Assembly: GCF_005155025.1 (NCBI RefSeq)
Contig: NZ_CP039731.1
Location: forward strand, 1,612,001-1,676,000
Direction of reading: 5' to 3'
DNA length: 64,000 nt
Source of the DNA: Aquitalea aquatilis
GTDB lineage: Bacteria > Pseudomonadota > Gammaproteobacteria > Burkholderiales > Chromobacteriaceae
In this document: in pieces, positions 1 through 9,319 of the stretch
How the letters are laid out: each line of letters begins with the position of its first letter
Numbering within the stretch: position 1 is the stretch's first letter
The notes under the pieces: model-generated
The model's database searches: none
The model's input: only the letters and a program-made list of their open reading frames with translations
Told to the model about the DNA's origin: nothing
Translations under genes and position numbers: made by a program

Positions 1-770
1 AACTCGGCTGCCGGGTAGCCATAGTCCACCAGCAGGATGGCCCCGCGCACCAGGTGGCGCGCCAGGGTGTGGATGAAGGCGGTGTTGCTCAGGCTCAGTT
101 CGCTGATATAGCCGGCCTGGCTGATGTTCAGTGCCGCTGCCTGCCCTTGAAGGGCCGGGTCCTGGATGGGGCGGTCCTGCCAGATGAACTGCTCACCCTC
201 CAGCGCCACGCCGCGTTGTTGCGGTTCGGGGGTCCAGTGCAACAGCTCGCAGGGCATGGCATCCAGCACTTCATTGCCGATCACCACGCCATCCAGTTCG
301 GCCGGCAGCACGCTCAGCCATTGCAGGCGGTCCGCCAGATGGGGCAGGGCGGCGCGGATGGCGTTTTGCTGGCGCTCGATCAGGTCGGCCGACAGGTCGA
401 TGATGATGTACTGTTCCGGCAGGCAGTCCAGCGCTTCCAGTTCGGTGAGGATGTCGATGGCCAGCTTGCCGGTGCCGGCACCGAATTCATACAGCTTGCC
501 GGCCGTTTGCGGCAGCAGTTCGGCAATCTGTCTGGCCAGGGTGCGGCCAAAAAACGCCGACATCTCCGGCGCGGTGGTAAAGTCGCCGGCGCTGCCCAGC
601 TTGTGGCTGCCGGCCGAGTAATAGCCCATGCCGGGTGCGTACAGCGCCAGTTCCATATAGCGTGAAAAGGGAATCCAGCCGCCGGCGTCGCTGATGGCCT
701 GGCGGATATGGGTGCACAGTGCCTGGCTGGTGGCCAGTGCCGCCGTGCTGGGAGCGGGTAAGGTGGTCAT
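1..770 (-). CDS. MidA/NDUFAF7-family SAM-dependent methyltransferase (3' end cut by window edge)
   Basis: Class I S-adenosylmethionine methyltransferase of the DUF185 family. The mitochondrial relative NDUFAF7 methylates an arginine of respiratory complex I; the bacterial substrate is not settled. The complement gives 256 residues before the window edge, so the C-terminus is missing. Visible family marks are LALYAPGMGYYSAG (residues 41-54), GDFTTAPEMS (62-71), the SAM-binding EFGAGTGKLA (95-104) and GNEVLDAMP (165-173). Two in-frame ATGs lie at 779 and 770; I chose 770 because an AGCAGG sequence then sits at a proper distance upstream. It is divergent from the pteridine reductase gene across 140 bp. 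The family is clear; the function is inferred. Confidence 0.85.
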   Translation of the reverse strand, partial: MTTLPAPSTAALATSQALCTHIRQAISDAGGWIPFSRYMELALYAPGMGYYSAGSHKLGSAGDFTTAPEMSAFFGRTLARQIAELLPQTAGKLYEFGAGTGKLAIDILTELEALDCLPEQYIIIDLSADLIERQQNAIRAALPHLADRLQWLSVLPAELDGVVIGNEVLDAMPCELLHWTPEPQQRGVALEGEQFIWQDRPIQDPALQGQAAALNISQAGYISELSLSNTAFIHTLARHLVRGAILLVDYGYPAAE

Positions 771-910
771 GGAATGCATCCTGCTACAATGTGCGGCGAT
801 TGTGGGCGAAAGCAGGGCGCGGGAGAAGAGGCCCCGCGCATTTTATCGCCGTCTAGCGCTGGCCGGTGCGTGTCGCCGGCAGTGGGTAACCATTCGGAGA
901 TGAACAGCAG

Positions 911-1684
911 ATGGCGCGACAGCAAGAAGCCGCCGAGCAGGTGCTCGAGCAGCGCGTGGTGTTGATTACCGGTGCGGCGCGCCGGGTTGGTGCGGGCATT
1001 GCCCGGTTGTTGCATGCGCGCGGCCTGCGGCTTTTGCTGCATTATCGCGGCTCGCAGCGCGAGGCCGAGGCACTGGCGGCCGAGCTTAATGGCCGGCGGC
1101 CGGCTTCGGTGCGGCTGTTGCAGGCTGATTTGCTGGACATGCAGGGCTTGCAGCAGTTGGCAGCACAGGCGGTGGCCGCTTTTGGCCGGCTGGATGGCCT
1201 CGTCAACAATGCCTCCAGTTTTTTCCCTACCGAGCTGGGCGAGATCGACGAGCTGGCCTGGCACGACCTGATGGGCAGCAATCTCAAGGCACCGCTGTTT
1301 CTCAGCCAGGCAGTGGCCCCGGCCCTGCGTCGTAGTGGCGGGGCCATCGTTGGCATTTCCGACATTCACGTCGAGCGGCCCATGCGTCGCCACGTGGTGT
1401 ACAACCTGGCCAAGGCCGGCCATGCCCAGCTGATCCGCAGCCTGGCGCTGGAGCTGGCCCCGCTGGTGCGGGTGAACGGCGTGGCACCGGGGGTGAATCT
1501 GTGGCCGGAGGACGATGCCTCGTTTGATGCGGCCGAGCGTGCCAGTATCGAGGCCACCATTCCGCTGCAACGTACCGGCCAGCCGGATGACATTGCCCGC
1601 GCCGTGGCTTTCCTGTTGCTGGATGCCAGCTATGTCACCGGCCAGATCCTGGCGGTGGATGGTGGTCGCAGCATCGTGCTGTAG
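911..1684 (+). CDS. Pteridine reductase (FolM/PTR1-like SDR)
   Basis: Short-chain dehydrogenase/reductase of 257 residues, predicted to reduce dihydrofolate, dihydrobiopterin or related pterins with NADPH. The cofactor motif is TGAARRVG (residues 20-27), where the arginine form TGxxxRxG is typical of pteridine reductases rather than general SDRs. NNAS is at 99-102. Asp151, Tyr164 and Lys168 keep the Asp-13-Tyr-x3-Lys spacing of the PTR1 catalytic triad. A GGAGA sequence stands about 10 bases before the ATG. It is followed 100 bp later by ttcA on the same strand. Another SDR activity is possible, but the Arg motif and triad make pteridine reductase the best call. Confidence 0.85.
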   Translation: MARQQEAAEQVLEQRVVLITGAARRVGAGIARLLHARGLRLLLHYRGSQREAEALAAELNGRRPASVRLLQADLLDMQGLQQLAAQAVAAFGRLDGLVNNASSFFPTELGEIDELAWHDLMGSNLKAPLFLSQAVAPALRRSGGAIVGISDIHVERPMRRHVVYNLAKAGHAQLIRSLALELAPLVRVNGVAPGVNLWPEDDASFDAAERASIEATIPLQRTGQPDDIARAVAFLLLDASYVTGQILAVDGGRSIVL

Positions 1685-1784
1685 GTCTTGCCGCCACAGC
1701 CGCAGGCCATGCCGGGAAAGAGCGTGGATTTTGGCGGGGAAAAACAGTAAAATCGCCTGTTTTTCAATTTCTTAGCCGTACCCC

Positions 1785-2753
1785 ATGTCCGAACAGAACG
1801 CCGTACTCGACGACAAGGCCAAAAAGGCCGCCTTCGAGGGCAATAAACTGGCCAAGCGCCTGCGTCACCATGTGGGTGATGCCATCAATGATTTCAACAT
1901 GATCGAAGAGGGCGACCGGATCATGGTGTGTCTGTCCGGCGGCAAGGACAGCTATACCATGCTGGACATCCTGCTGGGTCTGCAAAAATCCGCCCCTATC
2001 GATTTCTCCATCGTGGCGGTGAATCTGGACCAGAAACAACCCGGCTTCCCGGAAGACGTGCTGCCCGGCTATCTGGCTTCCATTGGTGTGGAATACCGCA
2101 TCATCGAGGAAGACACCTACTCCATCGTCAAAAAGCTGGTGCCGGAAGGCAAGACCACCTGCAGCCTGTGTTCGCGGCTGCGCCGTGGCATCCTGTACCG
2201 CGTGGCCGACGAGCTGGGGGCCACCAAGATCGCGCTGGGCCATCACCGCGACGACATCCTGCACACGCTGTTCCTCAATATGTTCTACGGCGGCAAGCTC
2301 AAGTCCATGCCACCCAAGCTGGTGTCGGACGACGGCAAGCACATGGTGATCCGCCCGCTGGCCTATTGCCGCGAAAAGGACATCATCCGCTATGCCGACT
2401 TGCGCCAGTTCCCCATCATTCCGTGCAATCTGTGCGGCTCGCAGCCCAATCTGCAGCGCCAGGTAGTGAAGGAAATGGTCAACGACTGGGACAAGCGCTT
2501 CCCCGGCCGCGTGGAAAGCATGTTCCGCGCCCTGCAAAACGTGGTGCCTTCGCATTTGTGCGATACCGGCCTGTTCGACTTTGTCGGCCTGCAAACCGGC
2601 GACAGTCCCTTCGAGAATGGCGACACCGCCTTTGACAAGGAAGAGTTCAATGATCCACTGCCTGCGGCGGAGGATGAGGATGTTCCGTTGAGGCGCACCA
2701 TCAGCATTCTGGATTCCCGCAAGCCGGGCGAGGGGAGCGCTTGTGGCGCGTAG
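1785..2753 (+). CDS. ttcA: tRNA 2-thiocytidine(32) synthetase TtcA
   Basis: Cytosolic ATP-dependent enzyme that thiolates cytidine 32 of certain tRNAs, using an iron-sulfur cluster. The 322-residue product has the PP-loop SGGKDS (residues 51-56), which binds and activates ATP, and two CxxC pairs, Cys126/Cys129 and Cys214/Cys217, which supply cluster ligands in the family. GHHRDD (152-157) is also typical. Its length is close to the usual 310 or so. The last 11 bases overlap the next gene, which suggests translational coupling to the spermidine-synthase-like protein. Confidence 0.96.
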   Translation: MSEQNAVLDDKAKKAAFEGNKLAKRLRHHVGDAINDFNMIEEGDRIMVCLSGGKDSYTMLDILLGLQKSAPIDFSIVAVNLDQKQPGFPEDVLPGYLASIGVEYRIIEEDTYSIVKKLVPEGKTTCSLCSRLRRGILYRVADELGATKIALGHHRDDILHTLFLNMFYGGKLKSMPPKLVSDDGKHMVIRPLAYCREKDIIRYADLRQFPIIPCNLCGSQPNLQRQVVKEMVNDWDKRFPGRVESMFRALQNVVPSHLCDTGLFDFVGLQTGDSPFENGDTAFDKEEFNDPLPAAEDEDVPLRRTISILDSRKPGEGSACGA

Positions 2754-3543
2754 AGCCTTGCATCCTTTCCGCCGCCGGGTGCGTGCGGCGGTAGACGACA
2801 TGCCGGAAGTGGAAATCTCCGAAGCCGGCAATATCCGGTCCTTGCATCTGGGCTCGGAAACCATCCAGAGCTCGATGGACATGGACGAGCCGGCCGAGCT
2901 GGTGTTGTCCTACAGCCGCGCCATGATGGCCTTTCTGCTGTGGAACGACGACCCGCGCCATATTCTGCAGATCGGCCTGGGCGGCGGATCTTTCGCCCGC
3001 TTCATCGACGAATATCTGCCGGACGCGGTTAGCGTGGCGGTGGATATCAATCCGCAAGTCATCGCCGTGGCGCGTGCCTTTTTCAAGCTGCCGGAAGAGG
3101 GTGATTTCTTTGAAATCATCGAGGCCGACGGTGCGGATTACGTGAAGATTTTCCGTGGCTCCACCGACGCCATCCTGGTGGACGGTTTCGACGGCTTGCA
3201 GATTGTTGACGAACTCACCAGCGAAGATTTCTTCGAAGATTGCAAACGCGCGCTCAGTCCGCATGGCGTGTTCGTCACCAACTGGTGGAGCGGCGACAAG
3301 CGCTATCACAGCTTTGTCGAGCGTCTGCTCAAGGTATTCGAGGGCCGCGTGCTGGAGCTGCCTTCGGCCAGCCATGGCAATGTGGCGGTGATGGCCTTCC
3401 GCCAAAGCCCCACGCTGACCCAGTGGGAAGCGCTCAAGGAGCGTGCCGACCGCATGGAATGCCGCTTCGGGCTGGAGTTTGGCGACTTCGTCCAGCGGCT
3501 GAAACAGACCAACCAGAGCACGGCCGGGCATCTGCTGATCTGA
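2743..3543 (+). CDS. Spermidine-synthase-like (SpeE-fold) protein
   Basis: A 266-residue protein of the polyamine aminopropyltransferase/methyltransferase fold. The nucleotide-binding glycine loop is [14 protein letters not shown], followed by an acidic strand VAVDINP, and ILVDGFDG supplies the region of the catalytic acid. It is shorter and more divergent than true spermidine synthases, so the substrate is uncertain. The start is GTG at 2743, inside the 3' end of ttcA, preceded by AGGGGAG at 2731-2737. Several proteobacterial genomes carry such a stand-alone homologue without polyamine genes beside it. No terminator is visible after it. Confidence 0.8.
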   Translation: MARRALHPFRRRVRAAVDDMPEVEISEAGNIRSLHLGSETIQSSMDMDEPAELVLSYSRAMMAFLLWNDDPRHILQIGLGGGSFARFIDEYLPDAVSVAVDINPQVIAVARAFFKLPEEGDFFEIIEADGADYVKIFRGSTDAILVDGFDGLQIVDELTSEDFFEDCKRALSPHGVFVTNWWSGDKRYHSFVERLLKVFEGRVLELPSASHGNVAVMAFRQSPTLTQWEALKERADRMECRFGLEFGDFVQRLKQTNQSTAGHLLI

Positions 3544-3612
3544 TTGCGCCGTGTTGTGTGGTGGCGGGCATTTTGTCACGTTTGGTAACCCCAGCAGCCC
3601 GTCAAGCAGGCG

Positions 3613-3618
3613 TATAAT
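3613..3618 (+). promoter_or_regulatory. Possible -10 box upstream of polysaccharide locus
   Basis: A perfect TATAAT lies about 150 bases before the first gene of the glycan locus. No good -35 hexamer is at 16-18 bp, so this is only a candidate promoter. No ops/JUMPstart sequence was seen in the same gap. Confidence 0.3.
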
Positions 3619-3764
3619 GCGGCGCTTGAAACTGCACACGCGCGGTTTGAGCCAGATCAGCAAGCCCGCCAGCCAGGCGAGGCACACTGCCAGACCTTAC
3701 CGAATTCAGTGCATGGTCGCCGTGGGCGGCCATGGCAGGTTTTTACTTTGTTGGGACTATCATT

Positions 3765-5072
3765 GTGATCAAGCAGCAATTGCTTAACCGTATCGCGGAC
3801 AAATCCGCCGTCATCGGCATCGTGGGTCTGGGCTATGTCGGCCTGCCGCTGATGCTGCGTTTTGCCGAAGTGGGCTACAAGGTACTGGGCTTTGACATCG
3901 ACCAGAGCAAGGTTGACGCCCTGACCGCCGGCAAGAGCTATATCGAGCATATCAGCGCTGACAGCATCGCTACCGCGCTGACCCGTGGTTTTGAAGCCAC
4001 CACCGATTTTTCCCGCGCGCCGGAAGCCGACACCCTCATCCTGTGCGTGCCGACCCCGCTGAACAAATACCGCGAGCCGGATCTGTCCTTCGTGCTGGAT
4101 ACCATGGACAGCCTGGTGCCCTACCTGCGCGAAGGCCATCTGGTGTCGCTGGAGTCCACCACCTACCCGGGTACCACCGACGAAGAGCTGCTGCCGCGCA
4201 TGCAGTCCCGTGGTTTCCAGGTGGGGGAGAATGCCTTCCTGGTGTTCTCGCCGGAGCGTGAAGATCCGGGCAATCCCAATTTCACCACCCGCACCATTCC
4301 CAAGGTATGTGGCGGTTACAGCCCGGCCTGCCAGGAAATCGGTGTGGCGCTGTACAGCGCGGTGATCGACAAGGTGGTGCCGGTGTCGTCCACCCGCGCC
4401 GCCGAAATGACCAAGCTGCTGGAAAACATCCACCGTGCGGTGAATATCGGTCTGGTCAACGAAATGAAGATCGTTGCCGACAAGATGGGCATCGACATTC
4501 ACGAAGTGATTCGCGCTGCTGCCACCAAGCCCTTCGGCTTCGTGCCCTACTATCCGGGCCCGGGCCTGGGTGGCCACTGCATCCCGATTGACCCGTTCTA
4601 CCTCACCTGGAAAGCGCGTGAATACGGCGTGAACACCCGTTTCATCGAGCTGGCTGGTGAAGTGAACAGCAATATGCCTGACTGGGTGGTGGCGAAAGTC
4701 GCTGCTGCGCTGAACACCCGCAAGAAAGCCATCAATGGCAGCCGCGTGCTGGTGCTGGGCATTGCCTACAAGAAGAACGTGGACGACATGCGCGAAAGCC
4801 CGTCGGTATTCCTGATGGAAAAGCTGCGTGATCTGGGTGCAGAAGTGTCCTACAGCGACCCGCACGTGCCGGTGTTCCCGAAAATGCGCGAGCACCACTT
4901 CGAGCTGTCCAGCGTCGCGCTGGATGCCGCCACCATCGCCAGCTACGACTGCGTGCTGCTGGCCACCGACCATGACAAGTTCGACTATGCGCTGCTGAAG
5001 CAACACGCCCAGCTGATCGTCGACAGCCGTGGCAAGTATCTGGAACCCGCCGACCACATCGTCAAGGCTTGA
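3765..5072 (+). CDS. wbpA: UDP-N-acetylglucosamine 6-dehydrogenase (WbpA type)
   Basis: Oxidises C6 of UDP-GlcNAc to the uronic acid in two NAD-dependent steps, the first reaction of the UDP-GlcNAc3NAcA pathway. With a GTG start at 3765 the product has 435 residues, close to Pseudomonas WbpA. It shows the Rossmann motif [11 protein letters not shown] near the N-terminus, FSPER(E)DPGN in the middle and the catalytic cysteine in [11 protein letters not shown] (about residue 272). An ATG at 3732 would add 11 residues with no better ribosome site; GGGA at 3753-3756 favours the GTG. The next genes encode the following pathway enzymes, which supports GlcNAc over glucose as substrate. Confidence 0.88.
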   Translation: MIKQQLLNRIADKSAVIGIVGLGYVGLPLMLRFAEVGYKVLGFDIDQSKVDALTAGKSYIEHISADSIATALTRGFEATTDFSRAPEADTLILCVPTPLNKYREPDLSFVLDTMDSLVPYLREGHLVSLESTTYPGTTDEELLPRMQSRGFQVGENAFLVFSPEREDPGNPNFTTRTIPKVCGGYSPACQEIGVALYSAVIDKVVPVSSTRAAEMTKLLENIHRAVNIGLVNEMKIVADKMGIDIHEVIRAAATKPFGFVPYYPGPGLGGHCIPIDPFYLTWKAREYGVNTRFIELAGEVNSNMPDWVVAKVAAALNTRKKAINGSRVLVLGIAYKKNVDDMRESPSVFLMEKLRDLGAEVSYSDPHVPVFPKMREHHFELSSVALDAATIASYDCVLLATDHDKFDYALLKQHAQLIVDSRGKYLEPADHIVKA

Positions 5073-5094
5073 TCTTGTCGGCATAACGCAAGCA

Positions 5095-5116
5095 GGCGAC
5101 CCCACGGTCGCCTTTT
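5095..5116 (+). terminator. Intrinsic terminator-like hairpin between wbpA and wlbA
   Basis: A 7-bp GC-rich stem (GGCGACC/GGTCGCC) with loop CCAC is followed directly by TTTT. It sits between two consecutive genes of one pathway, so it may reduce rather than stop transcription into the rest of the locus. Confidence 0.5.
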
Positions 5117-5144
5117 GCCGTTTAAGCACAGAACGGAACCCACC

Positions 5145-6209
5145 ATGAAAACCGTACACCACGCCCCCATTACCGACCGCAAGATCCGCTTCGCGCTGGT
5201 TGGTTGTGGCCGCATTGCCAACAACCATTTCGGCTCGCTGGAACAGCATGCCGATCGCGCCGAGCTGGTAGACGTCTGTGATGTTGATCCGGCTGCGCTG
5301 CAAGCAGCAGTCGAGCGCACCGGTGCCCGTGGCCACAGCAATCTCACCGACATGCTGGCCTCCACCAATGCCGACATCATCGTGCTGACCACCCCGTCCG
5401 GCCTGCATCCGGCACAGAGCATCGAATGCTCGGAAGCGGGTTTTCACGTGATGACGGAAAAGCCGATGGCCACCCGCTGGGAAGATGGCCTGGCCATGGT
5501 GAAAGCTGCCGACAAGGCCGGCAAGCGCATGTTCGTGGTGAAACAGAACCGTCGTAACGACACCCTGCAACTGCTCAAGCGCGCCATGCAGGAAAAGCGT
5601 TTCGGCCGTATCTACATGGTCAACGTCAATGTGTTCTGGACCCGTCCGCAAAGCTATTACGATCAGGGCGGCTGGCGTGGCACCTGGGAATTCGACGGCG
5701 GTGCCTTCATGAACCAGGCCAGCCACTATGTGGACCTGCTGGACTGGCTGATCGGCCCGGTGGAAAGCGTGCAGGCTTACACCGCCACGCTGGCACGCAA
5801 TATCGAAGTGGAAGACACCGGCACGGTCAGCGTCAAATGGCGCTCCGGCGCGCTGGGCAGCATGAACGTGACCATGCTCACCTACCCCAAGAACCTGGAA
5901 GGCTCCATCACCATCCTGGGCGAAAAGGGTTCGGTGCGGGTGGGTGGGGTGGCGGTCAATGAAATCCAGCACTGGGAATTCGCCGAGCCGCACGCCATGG
6001 ACGATGAAATCAAGAACGCCAGCTACGCCACCACCAGCGTCTACGGCTTTGGCCACCCGCTGTACTACGACAACGTGATCAACGTGATGCAGGGCAAGGC
6101 CGAGCCGGAAACCGACGGCCGCGAAGGGCTGAAGTCGCTGGAACTGCTGATTGCCATGTATCTGTCGGCCCGCGATGGCCGTCGCGTCAGCCTGCCGCTG
6201 GATTATTGA
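5145..6209 (+). CDS. wlbA: UDP-N-acetylglucosaminuronate 3-dehydrogenase (WlbA/WbpB, Gfo/Idh/MocA family)
   Basis: NAD-dependent oxidoreductase predicted to oxidise C3 of UDP-GlcNAcA, making the 3-keto substrate of the WlbC aminotransferase. The 354-residue product begins with the Rossmann motif FALVGCGRIANNHF and contains the Gfo/Idh signature TEKPMA at about residue 103. GGAFMNQASHYVDLLDWL carries the usual active-site histidine region. Its length and the DRKIRFALVGCGRIA start resemble Bordetella WlbA more than the shorter Pseudomonas WbpB. The ATG at 5145 follows a GGAA sequence. Neighbours make the pathway assignment firm; the exact substrate was not tested. Confidence 0.88.
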   Translation: MKTVHHAPITDRKIRFALVGCGRIANNHFGSLEQHADRAELVDVCDVDPAALQAAVERTGARGHSNLTDMLASTNADIIVLTTPSGLHPAQSIECSEAGFHVMTEKPMATRWEDGLAMVKAADKAGKRMFVVKQNRRNDTLQLLKRAMQEKRFGRIYMVNVNVFWTRPQSYYDQGGWRGTWEFDGGAFMNQASHYVDLLDWLIGPVESVQAYTATLARNIEVEDTGTVSVKWRSGALGSMNVTMLTYPKNLEGSITILGEKGSVRVGGVAVNEIQHWEFAEPHAMDDEIKNASYATTSVYGFGHPLYYDNVINVMQGKAEPETDGREGLKSLELLIAMYLSARDGRRVSLPLDY

Positions 6210-6247
6210 TCTGATTCAGGTTCCGGATGTCCCGGAGGAGAGTAGCG

Positions 6248-6916
6248 ATGAAGGCATTGATGGTGTCGGTAGCCTTGCTTGGCATGGCGGGTATTGCCCA
6301 GGCTGCTGAAAGCGTGGTGGGCGTGTACAAGCAGGGTGGCTATGTGGCGACCAAGCTTGAATTAAAAGCCGATCATCGGTTTTCGTTTGAAATCCTGGGC
6401 TCCGGGATTAAAGGCGAGGCTTCCGGTCTGTGGGAGAAGGCGGATGGCGGTGTCACGCTGACGACTGATCCATTCCCTCCGGTGTTTCGTTTATTGGAAA
6501 CCAAGGCGGATAGTGAGCACTGGGTTGTGGAGTTTGTGCAGCCTGATGGCCAAACAATGCCCGGCAAACCTTCTCCGCGTTCCGCTCTGGGGATGAATGG
6601 CCTGGGGGCTGCGTTGGTCCACAACAATGGCCAGGTGCTGACGATGGGCAATGGCGACATCGGGCCATGGCAAGTCAGTTGGCCGCGTGAAGGTGTGCTG
6701 AAACAAGTCGTGGTTGCCAACGCCTTGAATGTTTTCCAGGCACCTACCTTTATTCCGGCACAGCCTGGACAGAGCCGGTATCGCATTGCCGTGGATATCG
6801 CCTCGGCCTATAAGATTCCGTTCAATAAATCCTTGGTCAGCGTTTCGCCGGACCGGGCAGAGCTGATTACGCCTGAATCCGGCTATAAATTGAATTTGAG
6901 TAAAGAGACAGATTAA
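6248..6916 (+). CDS. Hypothetical exported protein in polysaccharide locus
   Basis: I do not recognise this 222-residue protein. It has a clear signal peptide, MKALMVSVALLGMAGIAQA, cleaved before AES, so it should be periplasmic or surface-exposed. The mature part is rich in beta-type and turn residues, with no cysteines or catalytic motif that I can see. GGAGGAG stands about eight bases before the ATG at 6248. Codon choice looks more AT-tolerant than in its neighbours (for example AAATCC, TTATTG, GAATTAAAA), which may mean recent arrival. It interrupts the order of the sugar-nucleotide genes. Confidence 0.75.
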   Translation: MKALMVSVALLGMAGIAQAAESVVGVYKQGGYVATKLELKADHRFSFEILGSGIKGEASGLWEKADGGVTLTTDPFPPVFRLLETKADSEHWVVEFVQPDGQTMPGKPSPRSALGMNGLGAALVHNNGQVLTMGNGDIGPWQVSWPREGVLKQVVVANALNVFQAPTFIPAQPGQSRYRIAVDIASAYKIPFNKSLVSVSPDRAELITPESGYKLNLSKETD

Positions 6917-6948
6917 TCCCGGCAGCATCTGGATTATCGAGCCTTGTC

Positions 6949-6971
6949 CCGGCCCGTAACACGCGGGCCGG
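6949..6971. other. GC-rich hairpin after the exported protein gene
   Basis: An 8-bp perfect stem (CCGGCCCG/CGGGCCGG) with a 7-base loop lies between 6916 and 7014. No T-run follows, so it is a poor intrinsic terminator; it may slow polymerase or stabilise mRNA ends. Confidence 0.4.
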
Positions 6972-7013
6972 TCTGTCATCCCGATTGGCATACAGCAACA
7001 CTGAAACACACTC

Positions 7014-7544
7014 ATGGCTGAAGAAAAGAAAGACCCCTGGCTGAATTATTTGGCGCTCACCACCGTCATCCTGGCCGTGTGCGCCACGCTGTCCACCTTC
7101 AAGGGCGGCGGTTTTTCCACCCGCAGCGTCATCGCCCAGGCTCAGGCCTCGGACCAGTGGGCCTACTATCAGGCCAAGGGCATCAAGGGCAATCTGTACG
7201 ATGTCGAGCGTGAACGGCTGCAATTCGAAATGGAGCAGCTGCCGGCCACGGCGCCACAGCGCGAGCATTACCAGCAGCAGCTGAAAAAGCTGGGCGACAA
7301 GGTGGCGCGCTACAGTGCCGAACGCAAGGACATCGAAAAGATGGCCCGCCAGCTGGAGGTGGAACGCGATGCCGCCCAGCGTCAGGGCAAGCCCTTTGGC
7401 GTGGCGGTGATTTTCCTGCAGGTGGCCATCCTGATTTCTTCCATCGCCGGTCTGTTCAAGCGCAAGCTGATCTGGCTGGCGGCACTGCCGGTGGGGCTGC
7501 TGGGCCTGGTGTATTTTGCCGACGGTTTTTTCCTGTTTTTCTGA
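7014..7544 (+). CDS. DUF4337 family membrane protein
   Basis: A 176-residue inner-membrane protein. It has one N-terminal hydrophobic segment (about residues 11-29), a long charged coiled-coil-like middle (about 55-125, rich in Glu, Gln, Arg and Lys) and two close C-terminal membrane segments (about 130-176). The pattern and the SDQWAYYQAKGIKGNLYD stretch match DUF4337, whose function is unknown. It lies between wlbA and wlbB, 21 bases before the latter, so it is probably co-transcribed, but nothing in its sequence links it to sugar chemistry. Confidence 0.8.
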   Translation: MAEEKKDPWLNYLALTTVILAVCATLSTFKGGGFSTRSVIAQAQASDQWAYYQAKGIKGNLYDVERERLQFEMEQLPATAPQREHYQQQLKKLGDKVARYSAERKDIEKMARQLEVERDAAQRQGKPFGVAVIFLQVAILISSIAGLFKRKLIWLAALPVGLLGLVYFADGFFLFF

Positions 7545-7565
7545 ATCTGAGCGCGAGGCCTGGAC

Positions 7566-8135
<570 letters not shown>

Positions 8136-8177
8136 GACGCGGCAGTTTGCGCCACGCCTTTCTCTTTCATCATTGAC

Positions 8178-8196
8178 GGCTGTCCGCAGGACAGCC
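8178..8196. other. Hairpin between wlbB and wlbC
   Basis: A perfect 8-bp stem, GGCTGTCC/GGACAGCC, with a 3-base loop stands 23 bases before the wlbC start. It has no T-run. It could be a processing or attenuation site within the operon, but this is only inference. Confidence 0.35.
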
Positions 8197-8219
8197 TGGC
8201 CCCAGCAAGGAATCGAGCC

Positions 8220-9317
8220 ATGAGCATCCAGTTCATCGACCTCAAAGCGCAGTACCAGCATCTGAAAGCCGACATCGACACCCGCATCCACGCGGTGCTG
8301 GATCATGGCCAGTACATCATGGGGCCGGAAGTCAAAGAGGTGGAACAGCAACTGGCCGCCTACACTGGCGTCAAGCACGCCATCGGCGTGTGCGATGGCA
8401 CCAAGGCGCTGCTGATTGCGCTGATGGCGCTGGGTGTGGGGCGTGGCGACGAAGTCATCACCACGCCGTTCACCTTTATCGCCACCGGTGAAATGATTGC
8501 CCTGCTGGGTGCCACCCCGGTGTTTGTCGACATCGACCCCATCAGTTACAACATTGATCCGGCGCTGCTGGAAGCCGCCATCACCCCGCGTACCCGCGCC
8601 ATCATGCCGGTCAGCCTGTATGGCCAGTGCGCGGACTTTTCCGCCATCAACGCCATTGCCGAAAAACACGGCATTGCGGTGATTGAGGACGGTGCGCAAA
8701 GCTTTGGTGCCAGCCAGCACGGCAAGAAGTCGGGCAACCTGTCCACCATCGGCTGCACCAGCTTCTTCCCCAGCAAGCCGCTGGGCTGCTATGGCGACGG
8801 CGGTGCTTGCTTCACCAATGACGACGAACTGGCGAAGAAAATGCGCGAAATCCGCATTCACGGCCAGGACCGTCGCTACCACCACCCGGTAATCGGCCTG
8901 AATGGCCGGCTGGATACCATCCAGGCCGCGGTGCTGCTGGCCAAGCTGCCCAGCTTTGCCGACGAAGTGGCGGCGCGTGAGCGCATCGGTGCCCGCTACA
9001 GCGCGCTGCTGCAGGACGTGGCCCGTGTGCCGGTGATCGGCGCGGGCAATACCCATGTCTACGCCCAGTACACCATCGAGGTGGACAATCGCGAAGCAGT
9101 ACAGAAAGCCCTGCAGGAACTGGGCGTGCCCACCGCCGTGCATTACCCGATTCCGCTACACCTGCAGCCGGCCTTTGCCCATCTGGGGCAGGGCGAAGGC
9201 AGCTTCCCGCTGGCCGAAGCCGCCGGCAAGCGCGTGATGAGCCTGCCGATGCACCCCTTCCTGGATGAAGCCACCCAGGACGCCATTGTCGCTGCGGTGA
9301 AAAAGGCATTGAGCTGA
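8220..9317 (+). CDS. wlbC: UDP-3-keto-GlcNAcA aminotransferase (WlbC/WbpE, DegT family)
   Basis: PLP-dependent aminotransferase that places an amino group at C3 of the keto-sugar made by WlbA, normally from glutamate. The 365-residue DegT/DnrJ/EryC1/StrS protein has the PLP lysine in TSFFPSKPLGCYGDGG (about residue 185) and the HGQDRRYHHPVIGLNGRLDTIQ stretch typical of this family branch. The ATG follows AAGGA at 8206-8210. It ends two bases before the flippase GTG, so the two are tightly coupled. Confidence 0.9.
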   Translation: MSIQFIDLKAQYQHLKADIDTRIHAVLDHGQYIMGPEVKEVEQQLAAYTGVKHAIGVCDGTKALLIALMALGVGRGDEVITTPFTFIATGEMIALLGATPVFVDIDPISYNIDPALLEAAITPRTRAIMPVSLYGQCADFSAINAIAEKHGIAVIEDGAQSFGASQHGKKSGNLSTIGCTSFFPSKPLGCYGDGGACFTNDDELAKKMREIRIHGQDRRYHHPVIGLNGRLDTIQAAVLLAKLPSFADEVAARERIGARYSALLQDVARVPVIGAGNTHVYAQYTIEVDNREAVQKALQELGVPTAVHYPIPLHLQPAFAHLGQGEGSFPLAEAAGKRVMSLPMHPFLDEATQDAIVAAVKKALS

Positions 9318-9319
9318 GC

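Noticed and set aside
3657-6056. 799-residue minus-strand open frame opposite wbpA and wlbA
   Set aside because: The plus-strand products are clear enzymes. The antisense frame is rich in His, Gln and Ala, as expected from GC3-biased antisense reading, and matches no family.
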